In this document: in pieces, positions 1 through 8,542 of the stretch
How positions within the stretch are numbered: position 1 is the stretch's first letter
Layout of the letters: each line of letters begins with the position of its first letter
Assembly (NCBI GenBank): GCA_903898755.1
Contig: CAIUGT010000128.1
Coordinates: 1 to 36,556, forward strand
Direction: 5' to 3'
DNA length: 36,556 nt
Source of the DNA: an uncultured bacterium
Lineage (GTDB): Bacteria > Planctomycetota > Phycisphaerae > Phycisphaerales > SM1A02
Notes under the pieces: model-generated
What the model was told of the DNA's origin: nothing
The model's input: only the letters and a program-made list of their open reading frames with translations
Databases searched by the model: none
Translations under genes and position numbers: made by a program

Positions 1-900
1 CGGAATGTTTTTGTTGATGCCGACCGCGACACGCTGCTAGCGTCGCCCGAGGCGCTTGAAGCCGCAATCACGGCGCGTACCAAAGTTGTGATTCCAGTTC
101 ATTATGCCGGCGCGCCGGTTGATCTTGATCCCATTCGCGCCATGTGCGCGCGCAAAGGCGTGCATCTTTTAGAGGACGCCGCGCACGCCATTGGCACGCA
201 TTACAAGGGGCGCGAAATTGGAAATGGCGGCACCGCGATTTTCTCGCTGCATCCAATTAAAACAATTACAAGTGGTGAAGGCGGCGTGCTTGTGACCGAT
301 GACAGCGCGCTTGCCGCAAAGATTCGTGGTCTGCGATTTCACGGACTTGCGGTTGATGCACATGATCGCGCGCAACAAGGTCGCTCGCCGCAAGCCGAAG
401 TGCAGCTACCTGGCTACAAACAAAACATGCCCGACATGAACGCCGTGTTGGCGCTGAGCCAGTTTCCACGGCTTGACGCGTTGATCGCTCGTCGCCAAGA
501 GTTGGCCATGATGTACCGCGAGCACCTTGCCAACATTGATGGCGTGACCATGCTTGCGGACCCAACGTGGTCGCACAAACATGCGCGGCACTTGCTGGTG
601 GTGCGTGTTGATGAGCGCCGCTGCGGCATGGAGCGCAGCGCATTTATGGAAGCGCTGAAGGCGAAAAATATTGGCACCGGCATTCATTTCTTGGCGTCGC
701 ACACGCACCGTTGGTACCGCGAAAATCGTCCAGAGGCCGCGGGTCGCCTTGCCAATACCGAGTGGAATTCAGCCAGAATATGCACGCTTCCAATGTTTCC
801 AGACATGGCCAACGAGGACGTGCTTGATGTCATTGACGCCATCAAAGAAGTGCTGCCAAAAAGCGTGGCCAAAGTGGCTGTGACAGGATCAACACGATGA
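1..900 (+). CDS. arnB: UDP-4-amino-4-deoxy-L-arabinose aminotransferase ArnB, 5' truncated by window
   Basis: PLP-dependent aminotransferase of the DegT/DnrJ/EryC1/StrS family. It converts UDP-4-keto-pentose to UDP-L-Ara4N in the cytoplasm, using glutamate as amino donor. The frame is open from base 1, so the gene begins outside the window; 299 residues are visible against about 380-385 in known ArnB, so roughly 80 are missing. Visible ArnB signatures are VIPVHYAGAP, LEDAAHAIGTHYKGR, the PLP-lysine region FSLHPIKTITSGEGG (the Schiff-base lysine is the K of HPIKT), LPGYKQNMPDMNA, and NTEWNSARICTLPMFPDM near the C-terminus. The stop overlaps the arnC start by 4 bp, which indicates translational coupling. 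It is the first visible gene of an arnB-C-A-D-T operon. The sequence is close to the proteobacterial enzyme, so this call is more specific than a generic sugar aminotransferase. Confidence 0.95.
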   Translation, partial: RNVFVDADRDTLLASPEALEAAITARTKVVIPVHYAGAPVDLDPIRAMCARKGVHLLEDAAHAIGTHYKGREIGNGGTAIFSLHPIKTITSGEGGVLVTDDSALAAKIRGLRFHGLAVDAHDRAQQGRSPQAEVQLPGYKQNMPDMNAVLALSQFPRLDALIARRQELAMMYREHLANIDGVTMLADPTWSHKHARHLLVVRVDERRCGMERSAFMEALKAKNIGTGIHFLASHTHRWYRENRPEAAGRLANTEWNSARICTLPMFPDMANEDVLDVIDAIKEVLPKSVAKVAVTGSTR

Positions 901-1895
901 AGTCAAGCGTTTCAATTGTCATTCCCGTTCACAACGAGCGTTTGAATTTGCCGCAACTGATTGAGCGCTGCGTCAAAGTTGGACGCGCGCTGGATCGACC
1001 GTGGGAACTTATTTTAATTGATGACGGTAGCCGCGATGGCTCTAGCGAAATGTTGGCCGAGGCCGCCAAGACATATCCAGGCGAAATCAAGTCGCTGATT
1101 CTGAACCGCAACTACGGACAACACAACGCAATTTTGTGCGGCTTTGCCAACGCACAAGGCGACGTCATGGTGACGCTTGACGCGGACTTGCAAAATCCGC
1201 CTGAAGAAATTCCAAAGCTGCTCGCCGCCATCGATGACGGCTACGACGTTGTGGGCAGCGTGCGCGCAGATCGACAAGATGTGTTTGCGCGCAAACTTTT
1301 CTCCGGCATTATCAATTCAATCGTGCGCCGCTCGACCGGCGTGCAAATGCACGATTACGGCTGCATGTTGCGCGCCTACAAGCGACGCGTGGTGGACGCC
1401 ATGTTGCAATGCCGCGAGCGCAGCACATTTATTCCTGTGCTGGCAAATCTGTTCGCCAAGCGTGTCACGGAAATTCCAGTGGCGCACGCCGCGCGCGCCG
1501 CGGGCGACAGCAATTACTCCGTCATTAAACTTGTCAATTTGCAATTTGATTTGCTCACCTGCATGACCGCGGGACCGCTGCGACTTTTGACATGGCTGGG
1601 CGGCGGCATTTCCGCGCTGGCCATTGGCTTTGCCATGCTGCTGTTCTTTCTGCGCGTGGTGTTTGGCTCGGAATGGGCGGGCAACGGAGTATTCACGCTG
1701 TTTTCCATTCTGTTTTTCTTTGTTGGCGCGCAATTTGTGGCGCTTGGATTAATGGGCGAGTACGTGGGTCGCATCCATGCAGACGTGCGCGAGCGCCCCC
1801 GCTACATTCTTGACAATGTTGTAGGCGAGACGCTTGCTGAAGTACCATCGCGGGGCTCGGCTGGCGCTTTCACGCCCGCGCGAACAGTTGCCTGA
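897..1895 (+). CDS. arnC: Undecaprenyl-phosphate 4-deoxy-4-formamido-L-arabinose transferase ArnC
   Basis: GT2-family glycosyltransferase that moves formylated L-Ara4N from UDP onto undecaprenyl phosphate at the inner membrane. It has 332 residues, the usual ArnC length. The GT-A domain fills about residues 1-225, with IPVHNERLNLPQL at the N-terminus, the nucleotide-binding LIDDGSRDGS, and the DxD-type motif TLDADLQNPPEEIP. Two hydrophobic helices follow at about residues 233-260 and 270-297, as in ArnC/DpmI-type enzymes. Its ATGA start overlaps the arnB stop. An 88-bp gap separates it from arnA. Taken alone the sequence could be another polyprenyl-phosphate sugar transferase; position between arnB and arnA makes ArnC the best call. 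Confidence 0.93.
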   Translation: MKSSVSIVIPVHNERLNLPQLIERCVKVGRALDRPWELILIDDGSRDGSSEMLAEAAKTYPGEIKSLILNRNYGQHNAILCGFANAQGDVMVTLDADLQNPPEEIPKLLAAIDDGYDVVGSVRADRQDVFARKLFSGIINSIVRRSTGVQMHDYGCMLRAYKRRVVDAMLQCRERSTFIPVLANLFAKRVTEIPVAHAARAAGDSNYSVIKLVNLQFDLLTCMTAGPLRLLTWLGGGISALAIGFAMLLFFLRVVFGSEWAGNGVFTLFSILFFFVGAQFVALGLMGEYVGRIHADVRERPRYILDNVVGETLAEVPSRGSAGAFTPARTVA

Positions 1896-1971
1896 TTGAT
1901 TGACATCGCTCACTTTCTAGATTGGCAAACGGAATTGCCCATCGAATAACACTTTGTTTCACATACTTTTT

Positions 1972-1976
1972 AAGGA
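1972..1976 (+). promoter_or_regulatory. Shine-Dalgarno site of arnA
   Basis: AAGGA lies 6 nt upstream of the ATG at 1983. It shows that arnA, after the 88-bp gap behind arnC, has its own ribosome entry, unlike the overlapping arnB/arnC and arnD/arnT junctions. Confidence 0.7.
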
Positions 1977-1982
1977 AACCAC

Positions 1983-4028
1983 ATGAAGACCGTCGTCTTG
2001 GCTTATCACGAACTTGGCGCCGCGGGGCTTAAAGCAGCAATTCGAAATGGCCTTGATGTGGTCGCGGTGTTCACGCATCGCGATGATCCATCCGAAGGTG
2101 GTTGGTACACCTCCGTGGCGCGCGAAGCCGCGGCCGCTGGCATTCCAGTGTTCGCTCCTGAAAAACTTGACCACCCAATTTGGATCGAGCGCATCAAAGA
2201 GATGAAAGCCGATCTACTTTTGTCGTGCCACTATCGAAACATGGTTGGCGCGAAAGTGCGCGAGTTGTTTCCGAAGGGTTGCATTAATTTGCACTCGGCC
2301 ATGTTGCCCAAGTACCGCGGCCGTTGCCCGATTAATTGGGTGCTTGTGAATGGCGAAACTGAAACTGGCGTGACGCTGCATTACATGAGCGACAAGGCCG
2401 ATGCGGGCGACATCATTGGTCAGCGCAAGGTGAAGATTGACATTGCCGACACCGCGCGCACATTGACCGCCAGCATGAGCCAAGCCACCAGCGATTTGCT
2501 TGATGAGTTGCTGCCGCTGGTCAAAGCCAACAAGGCGCCGCGCACCCCGCAAGACGAGAAGAACGCCAGTTCATTTGGTCGCCGCACTCCAGAGGACGGC
2601 AACATTGATTGGACCAAATCCGCCGAGGAAATACGCAATTTAACGCGCGCCGTTGCTTTCCCATGGCCTGGCGCATTCACCTTTGCGGGCGAGCGCAAGT
2701 TCATGGTGTGGACCACCAAAACCGCGCAAGGCACGGGACAGCCTGGTGAAATTCTCAGCGCCGATCCAATGATTGTGGCGTGCGGAAAAGGCGCAATTGA
2801 AATTGTGGAGGGACAACCCGCCGATGGCGTGTGGAGTTCCGGCGCGCAGATTGCAAAGGACATGAACTTGGTCGCCAAGATGCGCTTGGGCAAGCGCGTT
2901 CTTTCGTCGCGAAAGAAAACAACTTCCATTTTAATTCTTGGCGTGAACGGTTTCATTGGAAGCCATCTCACGGAACGCTTGTTGAAGAATGAAAACTTTG
3001 AAGTGTACGGAATGGATTTGCGCTCGGACAATATTGGCAACGTCGCAGATCATCCGCGCTTTCACTTTATTGAAGGCGACGTTTCCATCAACCGTGAATG
3101 GGTTGAATACCACGTGCGCAAGTGCGATGTGATTCTGCCGCTGGTGGCCATTGCCACTCCAATTGAGTACGTGCGAAATCCACTGCGCGTATTTGAATTG
3201 GACTTTGAGGAGAACCTGCGCGTGGTGCGTGATTGCGTGCGCTACAACAAGCGCATTATTTTCCCAAGCACCAGCGAGGTGTACGGCATGTGCAAGGACG
3301 AGCACTTTGACGAGGAAACTTCCAATCTGGTCACAGGGCCAATTCATCGCCAACGCTGGATTTACAGCGCTTCCAAGCAACTTTTGGACCGCGTGATTTG
3401 GGCTTACGGTTCCACGCGCGGCCTGCAATTCAGTTTGTTCCGTCCATTCAATTGGCTCGGGCCACGCTTGGACACGCTTGATTCCGCTCGCATTGGTTCC
3501 TCGCGCGCCATCACGCAACTTATTTTAAACTTGGTTGAAGGCACGCCAATTCTTTTGGTGGATGGCGGCGAACAAAAGCGTTGCTTCACCGATGTGGATG
3601 AAGGCGTGGATTGCCTGTACCGCATCATTGAGAACACGGATGGCAAAGCCACTGGTGGAATTTTCAACATTGGAAACCCCGACAATGAGGCGAGCATTCG
3701 TGAGCTTGCTGAAATGTTGGTTGAGGCCTTTGATCGCCATCCACTGCGCGCATGCTTTCCGCCGTTCGCCGGCTTTGAAGAAATTGAAAGCGCCCGCTAC
3801 TACGGCAAGGGCTACGAGGACGTGCAACATCGCACGCCAAGCATTCGCAACGCCAAGAACGCGTTGGGTTGGACACCAAAAATTTCCACGCGTCAAAGCG
3901 TGGAACGAACTTTGGATTGGTTCATTCGCCAACACGCCAAGACGCACAACTTGACGGCGCCAAACACGCCAGCAACTGGCGCAGCGGCGGGCAATAAGGT
4001 TCCAGCGTCCCGAAGTCCATCGCACTAA
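1983..4028 (+). CDS. arnA: Bifunctional UDP-L-Ara4N formyltransferase / UDP-glucuronate decarboxylase ArnA
   Basis: Two-domain enzyme of 681 residues (E. coli ArnA has 660). The N-terminal domain (about 1-300) formylates UDP-L-Ara4N with N10-formyl-THF. Its catalytic triad is visible in [12 protein letters not shown] (N102, H104) and KADAGD (D140), at the same residue numbers as E. coli. The C-terminal domain (about 317-655) is an SDR that oxidises and decarboxylates UDP-glucuronate. It has the NAD motif [11 protein letters not shown], the catalytic FPSTSEVYG and the YSASK motif (Y-x3-K). The last 25 or so residues are an Ala/Pro-rich tail not expected in the family. The start is fixed by AAGGA 6 nt upstream. 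arnD begins 12 nt downstream. Retention of the fused two-domain architecture indicates a true arn pathway. Confidence 0.97.
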   Translation: MKTVVLAYHELGAAGLKAAIRNGLDVVAVFTHRDDPSEGGWYTSVAREAAAAGIPVFAPEKLDHPIWIERIKEMKADLLLSCHYRNMVGAKVRELFPKGCINLHSAMLPKYRGRCPINWVLVNGETETGVTLHYMSDKADAGDIIGQRKVKIDIADTARTLTASMSQATSDLLDELLPLVKANKAPRTPQDEKNASSFGRRTPEDGNIDWTKSAEEIRNLTRAVAFPWPGAFTFAGERKFMVWTTKTAQGTGQPGEILSADPMIVACGKGAIEIVEGQPADGVWSSGAQIAKDMNLVAKMRLGKRVLSSRKKTTSILILGVNGFIGSHLTERLLKNENFEVYGMDLRSDNIGNVADHPRFHFIEGDVSINREWVEYHVRKCDVILPLVAIATPIEYVRNPLRVFELDFEENLRVVRDCVRYNKRIIFPSTSEVYGMCKDEHFDEETSNLVTGPIHRQRWIYSASKQLLDRVIWAYGSTRGLQFSLFRPFNWLGPRLDTLDSARIGSSRAITQLILNLVEGTPILLVDGGEQKRCFTDVDEGVDCLYRIIENTDGKATGGIFNIGNPDNEASIRELAEMLVEAFDRHPLRACFPPFAGFEEIESARYYGKGYEDVQHRTPSIRNAKNALGWTPKISTRQSVERTLDWFIRQHAKTHNLTAPNTPATGAAAGNKVPASRSPSH

Positions 4029-4040
4029 AGCAACCACGCC

Positions 4041-5018
4041 GTGGCCATTGCCCCCATTGCGCTGCGTGTGGATGTGGATACGGTGCGCGGAACTCGTGAT
4101 GGTTTGCCGCGTTTACTGAGGATTTTAGAGGCACGCGGCATTTGCGCCACGTGGTACGTGACACTTGGTCCCGACAATATGGGTCGACATGCGTGGCGCC
4201 TTTTGCGCCCCGCTTTCTTTTTAAAGATGCTGCGCTCGCAAGCCGCGTCGCTGTATGGGTACGACATTTTATTTCGTGGCACTCTGTGGCCAGGCACTGT
4301 GATCAGTCGCCACTTCAAGGAACAGTTGCGCATGCCCATGAAGGCGGGCCAAGAAGTTGGCGTGCATGCGTGGGACCATCATCTTTGGCAAGTTGGTATT
4401 GACAGACTTTCAGATGAGGCGCTTGAAGCGCAACTCATTTTGGCGTGCGACGCGTTTGAGGAAGTCATGGGGCAGAAGCCGCAAAGCGCCGCGTGTCCAG
4501 GTTGGCGCTGCAGTGAACGCGTGTTGAACTTTGCACGTTCGCGTCAATTTCAATTTCGCAGCGACTGTCGTGGCCCCGCTCGCGCATTTCGCCCGCGCAT
4601 TGGCGCAACCGTTCTAAATCAACCACAAATTCCAGTGGACTTGCCAACCTACGATGAGGCGGCGCTCCCCAAGGAAAACCGTGATGAGGTCTGGAACGCC
4701 CGCTTGTTGCAACTCATTTCAGATGGCAATCCGCATGTGTTGACGGTGCACGCCGAAAGCGAAGGCGGAGCCAAAGCCGCTTGTTTTGAAGCCTTTCTAG
4801 ACCAAGCGTTGGCTGCCGGTCACACATTCGCGCCGCTCAGTTCTATGCTTCGCGCGCCAATAAACCCAACAGACAGAAGCTCGCCCCACTCTTCGCATTC
4901 TTCTGGTGGATCCATGCACCCAATGACCGAACTTGAAATTGGATCCATTGGACCCGGAAAAATTCCTGGTCGTGAAGGGTGGGTTTGCGTTCGAATGGAT
5001 ACGCTTACCCACGTATGA
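4041..5018 (+). CDS. arnD: 4-deoxy-4-formamido-L-arabinose-phosphoundecaprenol deformylase ArnD
   Basis: Polysaccharide-deacetylase-fold (NodB-like) enzyme that removes the formyl group from lipid-linked L-Ara4FN, making transfer irreversible. It starts at GTG, 12 nt after the arnA stop; no clear Shine-Dalgarno is seen. ArnD landmarks in order are LRVDVDTVRGTRDGLPRLL (metal-site Asp pair in DVD), LGPDNMGRHAWRLL, the block around SLYGYDILFRGTLWPG, VHAWDHH (metal-ligand His), SDCRGPARAFRP, and LTVHAESEGG. It has 325 residues; known ArnD is near 300. The extra length is a C-terminal Ser/His-rich stretch before GPGKIPGREGWV, which aligns with the usual ArnD ending. Its TGA overlaps the arnT ATG (ATGA). 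Confidence 0.94.
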   Translation: MAIAPIALRVDVDTVRGTRDGLPRLLRILEARGICATWYVTLGPDNMGRHAWRLLRPAFFLKMLRSQAASLYGYDILFRGTLWPGTVISRHFKEQLRMPMKAGQEVGVHAWDHHLWQVGIDRLSDEALEAQLILACDAFEEVMGQKPQSAACPGWRCSERVLNFARSRQFQFRSDCRGPARAFRPRIGATVLNQPQIPVDLPTYDEAALPKENRDEVWNARLLQLISDGNPHVLTVHAESEGGAKAACFEAFLDQALAAGHTFAPLSSMLRAPINPTDRSSPHSSHSSGGSMHPMTELEIGSIGPGKIPGREGWVCVRMDTLTHV

Positions 5019-6688
5019 GCGCACGAGTCATTACGGGTTACATCACTGTCCTCTTTGCCTTGCTGTACTTGTTGCCTCTATCGCTACGACCAATTATTTC
5101 ACCAGATGAATCCCGCTACGGAGCAATCGCGCTGGAAATGTTGCACAATCATGATTGGTGGTCGCTGAAACTTGTGGGCTTGAGCTACTACGAAAAACCG
5201 CCAATGGGATATTGGTTGACAGCGAGTTCCATGGCGCTGTTCGGCGAGAACGCGTGGGGCCTACGACTCGCACCAGCGCTTGCCGCATTGGTCACAGCGC
5301 TTGCCACTGGCGCCATTGCCAAAAGAATCTGCGCTCTGCCACACATTGGAGTGATCACGACGGCGGTTCAACTCACGTTGATTTTCCCCTGGGTCTTTGG
5401 AAATGTGGCTATTTTAGACGGCATTTTCACTGCCTTTATTACCGCGTCCGTTGCGTTGTTTGTGTACGCCGCCACGGATTCAGAGCGAAGATGGCGCATG
5501 TTCTTTCTTGCGCTTAGCGGCGTCGCGGCCGCGGGTGCGTTCTTGACCAAGGGATTTCTTGGACTCGCGTTTCCCGCCATCATCGCAGGCGGTTGGCTGA
5601 TTTGGCAAAAGCGTTGGCGCGACTTGTTCGTGTTGCCGCTGGTTCCTATCGCGTCGGCGCTTGTGATTTCGACGCCACTGATCATGCAAATTCACAAACA
5701 CAATCCAGGATTTTGGGATTATTTCTTTTGGGTGGAGCATGTGCGCCGCTTCACGTCGCCAGATGGCAATCAACATCCCGAACCCTGGTGGTATTTCCTT
5801 CCCATGCTTCCTGTTGGCGCTTTGTTGTGGACTTTGAATATTGGCAAAGTGTGGAGCGGATTTCGCACATCACTCTTTCGCGGCCGCGGCGCTTCTTTGT
5901 GCGCGGTATGGATTGCCCTGCCCTTACTACTGTTGTCGGCGAGCAGCGGAAAACTGCCAGCCTATATTTTGCCTATTTTCCCTGCATTTTCTGTCGTCAT
6001 CGCAATTTCATTGCTGCACTATTTCAGCCAAGACCAAAAGACCTCTTTCGTTGATCAACTTGGCCGGTGGCTTCTTGTGGCCGCGGCGCTGTTGAGCGCA
6101 TCATTTATTCTGACGGGCCATCAGTGGTTGTATGCGGATCAGTTATGGCGCGACAATTCCACGTGGCGCTTTGGCTTGGTTGCTCTTGCGCTTCTTGCGT
6201 GGGCGGCGCTTGATCATTGGGCGCAACGCACACAAGTCTCAGCTCATCGCCTGATGCGAATGGCGTTTTCACCAGCGCCCTTGCTCATGATTGCCGGCTT
6301 GCTATTGCCCGATGCGTTGATTGAGAAAAGTAAAATTGGAGTGGAGACGTTGCGCGCTCAATCGCAGGACCTTGCGCAATCACACACTTTGATTGTGGAT
6401 GCCAACATGGCGACCTGCGTGGCCTACTCCACCAAAAGATTTGACATGACCTTCATTGGTCCTGGCGGCGAGTTGGACAATGAATTGAATTTGCCACTTG
6501 AACAAGCGCGCTTCATCACGCGCGAGCAAGTGTTGGCGCAAGTCGCGTTGGCGCAAAGAACTGGCTCCGTTGCTTTGGTGATCATGCGCAATGATTTAAA
6601 GGCATTTCAAGCGCCCGACGCGCCAAAACCACAAAGCCAATTCATTGATGGCGATGTTTCAGTGGCGTTGTTTACGCAAGTGAAATAG
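5015..6688 (+). CDS. arnT: Lipid A L-Ara4N transferase ArnT (GT83)
   Basis: Polytopic inner-membrane glycosyltransferase (ArnT/PMT type, GT-C fold) that moves L-Ara4N from undecaprenyl phosphate to lipid A phosphate on the periplasmic side. This lowers surface charge and gives resistance to polymyxin and cationic peptides in known systems. It has 557 residues. The first periplasmic loop carries the family signature ISPDESRYGAIALEML, with the acidic catalytic region, then GLSYYEKPPMGYWL. About a dozen hydrophobic segments follow, and a soluble C-terminal domain begins near residue 440. The ATG overlapping the arnD stop is chosen; an in-frame upstream ATG at 4979 lies inside arnD and would add 12 poorly hydrophobic residues. 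No arnE/arnF flippase genes follow; the next gene is convergent, 7 bp away. Confidence 0.93.
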   Translation: MSARVITGYITVLFALLYLLPLSLRPIISPDESRYGAIALEMLHNHDWWSLKLVGLSYYEKPPMGYWLTASSMALFGENAWGLRLAPALAALVTALATGAIAKRICALPHIGVITTAVQLTLIFPWVFGNVAILDGIFTAFITASVALFVYAATDSERRWRMFFLALSGVAAAGAFLTKGFLGLAFPAIIAGGWLIWQKRWRDLFVLPLVPIASALVISTPLIMQIHKHNPGFWDYFFWVEHVRRFTSPDGNQHPEPWWYFLPMLPVGALLWTLNIGKVWSGFRTSLFRGRGASLCAVWIALPLLLLSASSGKLPAYILPIFPAFSVVIAISLLHYFSQDQKTSFVDQLGRWLLVAAALLSASFILTGHQWLYADQLWRDNSTWRFGLVALALLAWAALDHWAQRTQVSAHRLMRMAFSPAPLLMIAGLLLPDALIEKSKIGVETLRAQSQDLAQSHTLIVDANMATCVAYSTKRFDMTFIGPGGELDNELNLPLEQARFITREQVLAQVALAQRTGSVALVIMRNDLKAFQAPDAPKPQSQFIDGDVSVALFTQVK

Positions 6689-6695
6689 CGCGCCG

Positions 6696-7145
6696 TTACG
6701 CCAACAGTTGATCCACCAGCACGGCGCACGGAGTGGATTGACGATATTCAAATCCGAGCTTGGAATAAAATGGCTTGGCCTCATCGCGCGCGTCAAGCAA
6801 CAGCGCTGGAATGCCAAGACGCTTGGCTTCGCGCGCTAAAAATTGCAACATGGCGCGGCCCGCACCGCCGCCGCGGCATGCCTTGGTCACCACTAAATCA
6901 TCCACGCGCAAATGCGAGCCGCGCGACAAGCCGTGGTTGTGATGAACACCTGCGAGTGAAATTAATTTTGTATCGGAAAAGCCGCCAACAAGTCGGTAAC
7001 CATTGGTCGATGCAATGGCGCGCACCGTCAACACAAAAGTGTCACGCGTTAATTCTTTGCGCAGTTCATGCATAAGATCAAATGCGCTGTCAATGTCTTG
7101 GTCCGATTCAAGCCAGCGAAAGACATAAGGACTTGCGTTGATCAT
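6696..7145 (-). CDS. GNAT-family N-acetyltransferase
   Basis: Small acetyl-CoA-dependent acyltransferase of 149 residues, the usual size of a single GNAT domain. The acetyl-CoA pyrophosphate-binding loop is visible as CRGGGAGRAML (R/Q-x-x-G-x-G/A) after the beta-4 strand LRVDDLVVTKA. The C-terminal part LGIPALLLDARDEAKPFYSKLGFEYR is the classic GNAT beta-5/alpha-4 ending, split here as LLLDARDEAK and FYSKLGFEYR. The substrate cannot be read from sequence. It converges on arnT with only a 7-bp gap. The ATG at 7145 has a TAAGTT hexamer 6 nt upstream, which suggests a leaderless transcript and supports this start. Confidence 0.85.
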   Translation of the reverse strand: MINASPYVFRWLESDQDIDSAFDLMHELRKELTRDTFVLTVRAIASTNGYRLVGGFSDTKLISLAGVHHNHGLSRGSHLRVDDLVVTKACRGGGAGRAMLQFLAREAKRLGIPALLLDARDEAKPFYSKLGFEYRQSTPCAVLVDQLLA

Positions 7146-7151
7146 GACGCC

Positions 7152-7157
7152 AACTTA
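7152..7157 (-). promoter_or_regulatory. Putative -10 box (TAAGTT), leaderless GNAT gene
   Basis: The minus-strand hexamer TAAGTT ends 6 nt before the ATG at 7145. Transcription starting about 7 nt after a -10 box would begin at the start codon. No consensus -35 is evident. The support is the repetition of this spacing at many genes in the window. Confidence 0.5.
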
Positions 7158-7258
7158 CCAATGTTTGCGCAGTGATTCACGCAGCAACGCATTGGCGTTT
7201 ACTGCAGCGTTTACTGAAGCATGCAAGCGCGTATTTTTCAAAAACCAATTGCCAGCCA

Positions 7259-8476
7259 TCAAGGAACTTCTGACATCCACGAGGCTGGGTCTTTACCCAT
7301 TTTCTCGCCTAAATCAGCCAGGTTTTCCATAGTTTCCTTGATGAATATGCCTTCTTGCGGCGGGCGCCACGAATCAGGAATGGCGACAAGATGAACCTCG
7401 CATTTGCCTTCGCCGCGCAACGTTGTCAACTCCGCGTGCGCCACCAAATGGCGCAGCCCAACAATGGTGGCGGCGCGAATTCCAACTTCAACGCTGCGGC
7501 CAATGATGGCTGGCCACGTTGGCTGAACGGTTTGCGGCACCGCGTTGAATTGATTGTTGAGAATGACCCAGTAGCGCGTGGTGGGAATTGGCAAATCAGG
7601 ATGCAAGCGCTTCCAAGTCACGCCAAATGAATTTTCCCGCTTCATGCGCGCGCCGTACATGACATTGCCCACCACGCCGCCGTCGCAATACAGGCTGCCA
7701 TAGATTTCGCGTGGGGGAAACGCTCCGGGAATTCCGCTTGAAGCAAGAAGCATTCGATTCAGCGTTTCGTAGTCACCGCTTTTGTTGGCGCGAATGGCCT
7801 CTTCTGAAACAGCAAACGCGCGCGGCTGCCCCATGTCTAAATCTGTCGTGTTCACGGCCAACACGCGGCCAGCTTGCGCCTCTGTGGCCATGGCCGCCAC
7901 CATTTGTGGAGTGATTGCGTTGCGTAATTCGCGCTCTAAACCCGGCACTTCCGCGAACGATTCATTGGCTGGAAGAAAGAACAACAAGCCGCGGGTCTTG
8001 ACCATGTCTGGCTGTGGATTTCTATAAAAGCTGACAACCTGATCAATGCTTTCGGTCGTGCCCACAAAGACAAATGGCGCAATCAACGCGCCGGTGCTCA
8101 CGCCACTGACCACATCAAACTTTGGCATGGACATAGGCCCAGGTGCAAGCGTGTTCCAACCCTTCAGATAGCCGGCGCCAAACGCTCCCCAATCGCCACC
8201 ACCAGAAATTACCAGCACATCAAGCGTGACGGGAACTTTACTCTTGCCCGCCACGAAATCTTTTTGCTTGGCCGCGACATGCTCAACTAAATCAACAATG
8301 AGTTGCTTCGTGACCATGTCCACTTTGACCGCGTCAGCATCTCTACGCGCCATCAGAACATCACTGGTCTCAATGGGGCGCTGCCGAGCGCATGCGCTGG
8401 CCAGCGCCGTCATAGCGATGAAGATCATGCAAGTCTGAACGGCCTTCAATCCACGGAATTTCTTTAAAGATTTCAT
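7259..8476 (-). CDS. Patatin-like phospholipase lipoprotein
   Basis: Predicted serine acyl-hydrolase of the patatin/RssA-type family, anchored as a lipoprotein. It has 405 residues from the ATG at 8476. A type II signal peptide is visible: basic start, hydrophobic core, lipobox LASAC with Cys29. Patatin elements in order are the oxyanion-hole glycines ISGGGDWGAFGAGYL, the nucleophile elbow GVSTG, and the dyad Asp in CDGGV. It probably acts on membrane phospholipids or lysolipids at the envelope; the substrate is unknown. An in-frame ATG 12 nt upstream (8488) is possible, but 8476 has TATGTT 7 nt upstream, as at other genes here, and gives a better signal peptide. It lies 66 nt downstream of the HD-GYP gene on the same strand. 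Confidence 0.85.
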   Translation of the reverse strand: MKSLKKFRGLKAVQTCMIFIAMTALASACARQRPIETSDVLMARRDADAVKVDMVTKQLIVDLVEHVAAKQKDFVAGKSKVPVTLDVLVISGGGDWGAFGAGYLKGWNTLAPGPMSMPKFDVVSGVSTGALIAPFVFVGTTESIDQVVSFYRNPQPDMVKTRGLLFFLPANESFAEVPGLERELRNAITPQMVAAMATEAQAGRVLAVNTTDLDMGQPRAFAVSEEAIRANKSGDYETLNRMLLASSGIPGAFPPREIYGSLYCDGGVVGNVMYGARMKRENSFGVTWKRLHPDLPIPTTRYWVILNNQFNAVPQTVQPTWPAIIGRSVEVGIRAATIVGLRHLVAHAELTTLRGEGKCEVHLVAIPDSWRPPQEGIFIKETMENLADLGEKMGKDPASWMSEVP

Positions 8477-8483
8477 TTGCGGA

Positions 8484-8489
8484 AACATA
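8484..8489 (-). promoter_or_regulatory. Putative -10 box (TATGTT) for patatin-like gene
   Basis: TATGTT ends 7 nt before the ATG at 8476. It overlaps the alternative in-frame ATG at 8488, so if it is the promoter only the 8476 start can be used. Confidence 0.45.
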
Positions 8490-8542
8490 ACGCTTCACAA
8501 AGAAATTCACAAGGCGACTAGAAATTGGAAATCAAAAACAAA

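Noticed and set aside
2420-3040. Minus-strand open frame (206 codons) inside arnA
   Set aside because: Fully antisense to the conserved ArnA domains, with no recognisable motifs. Similar long antisense frames occur opposite mnmG, HD-GYP and the amidohydrolase.
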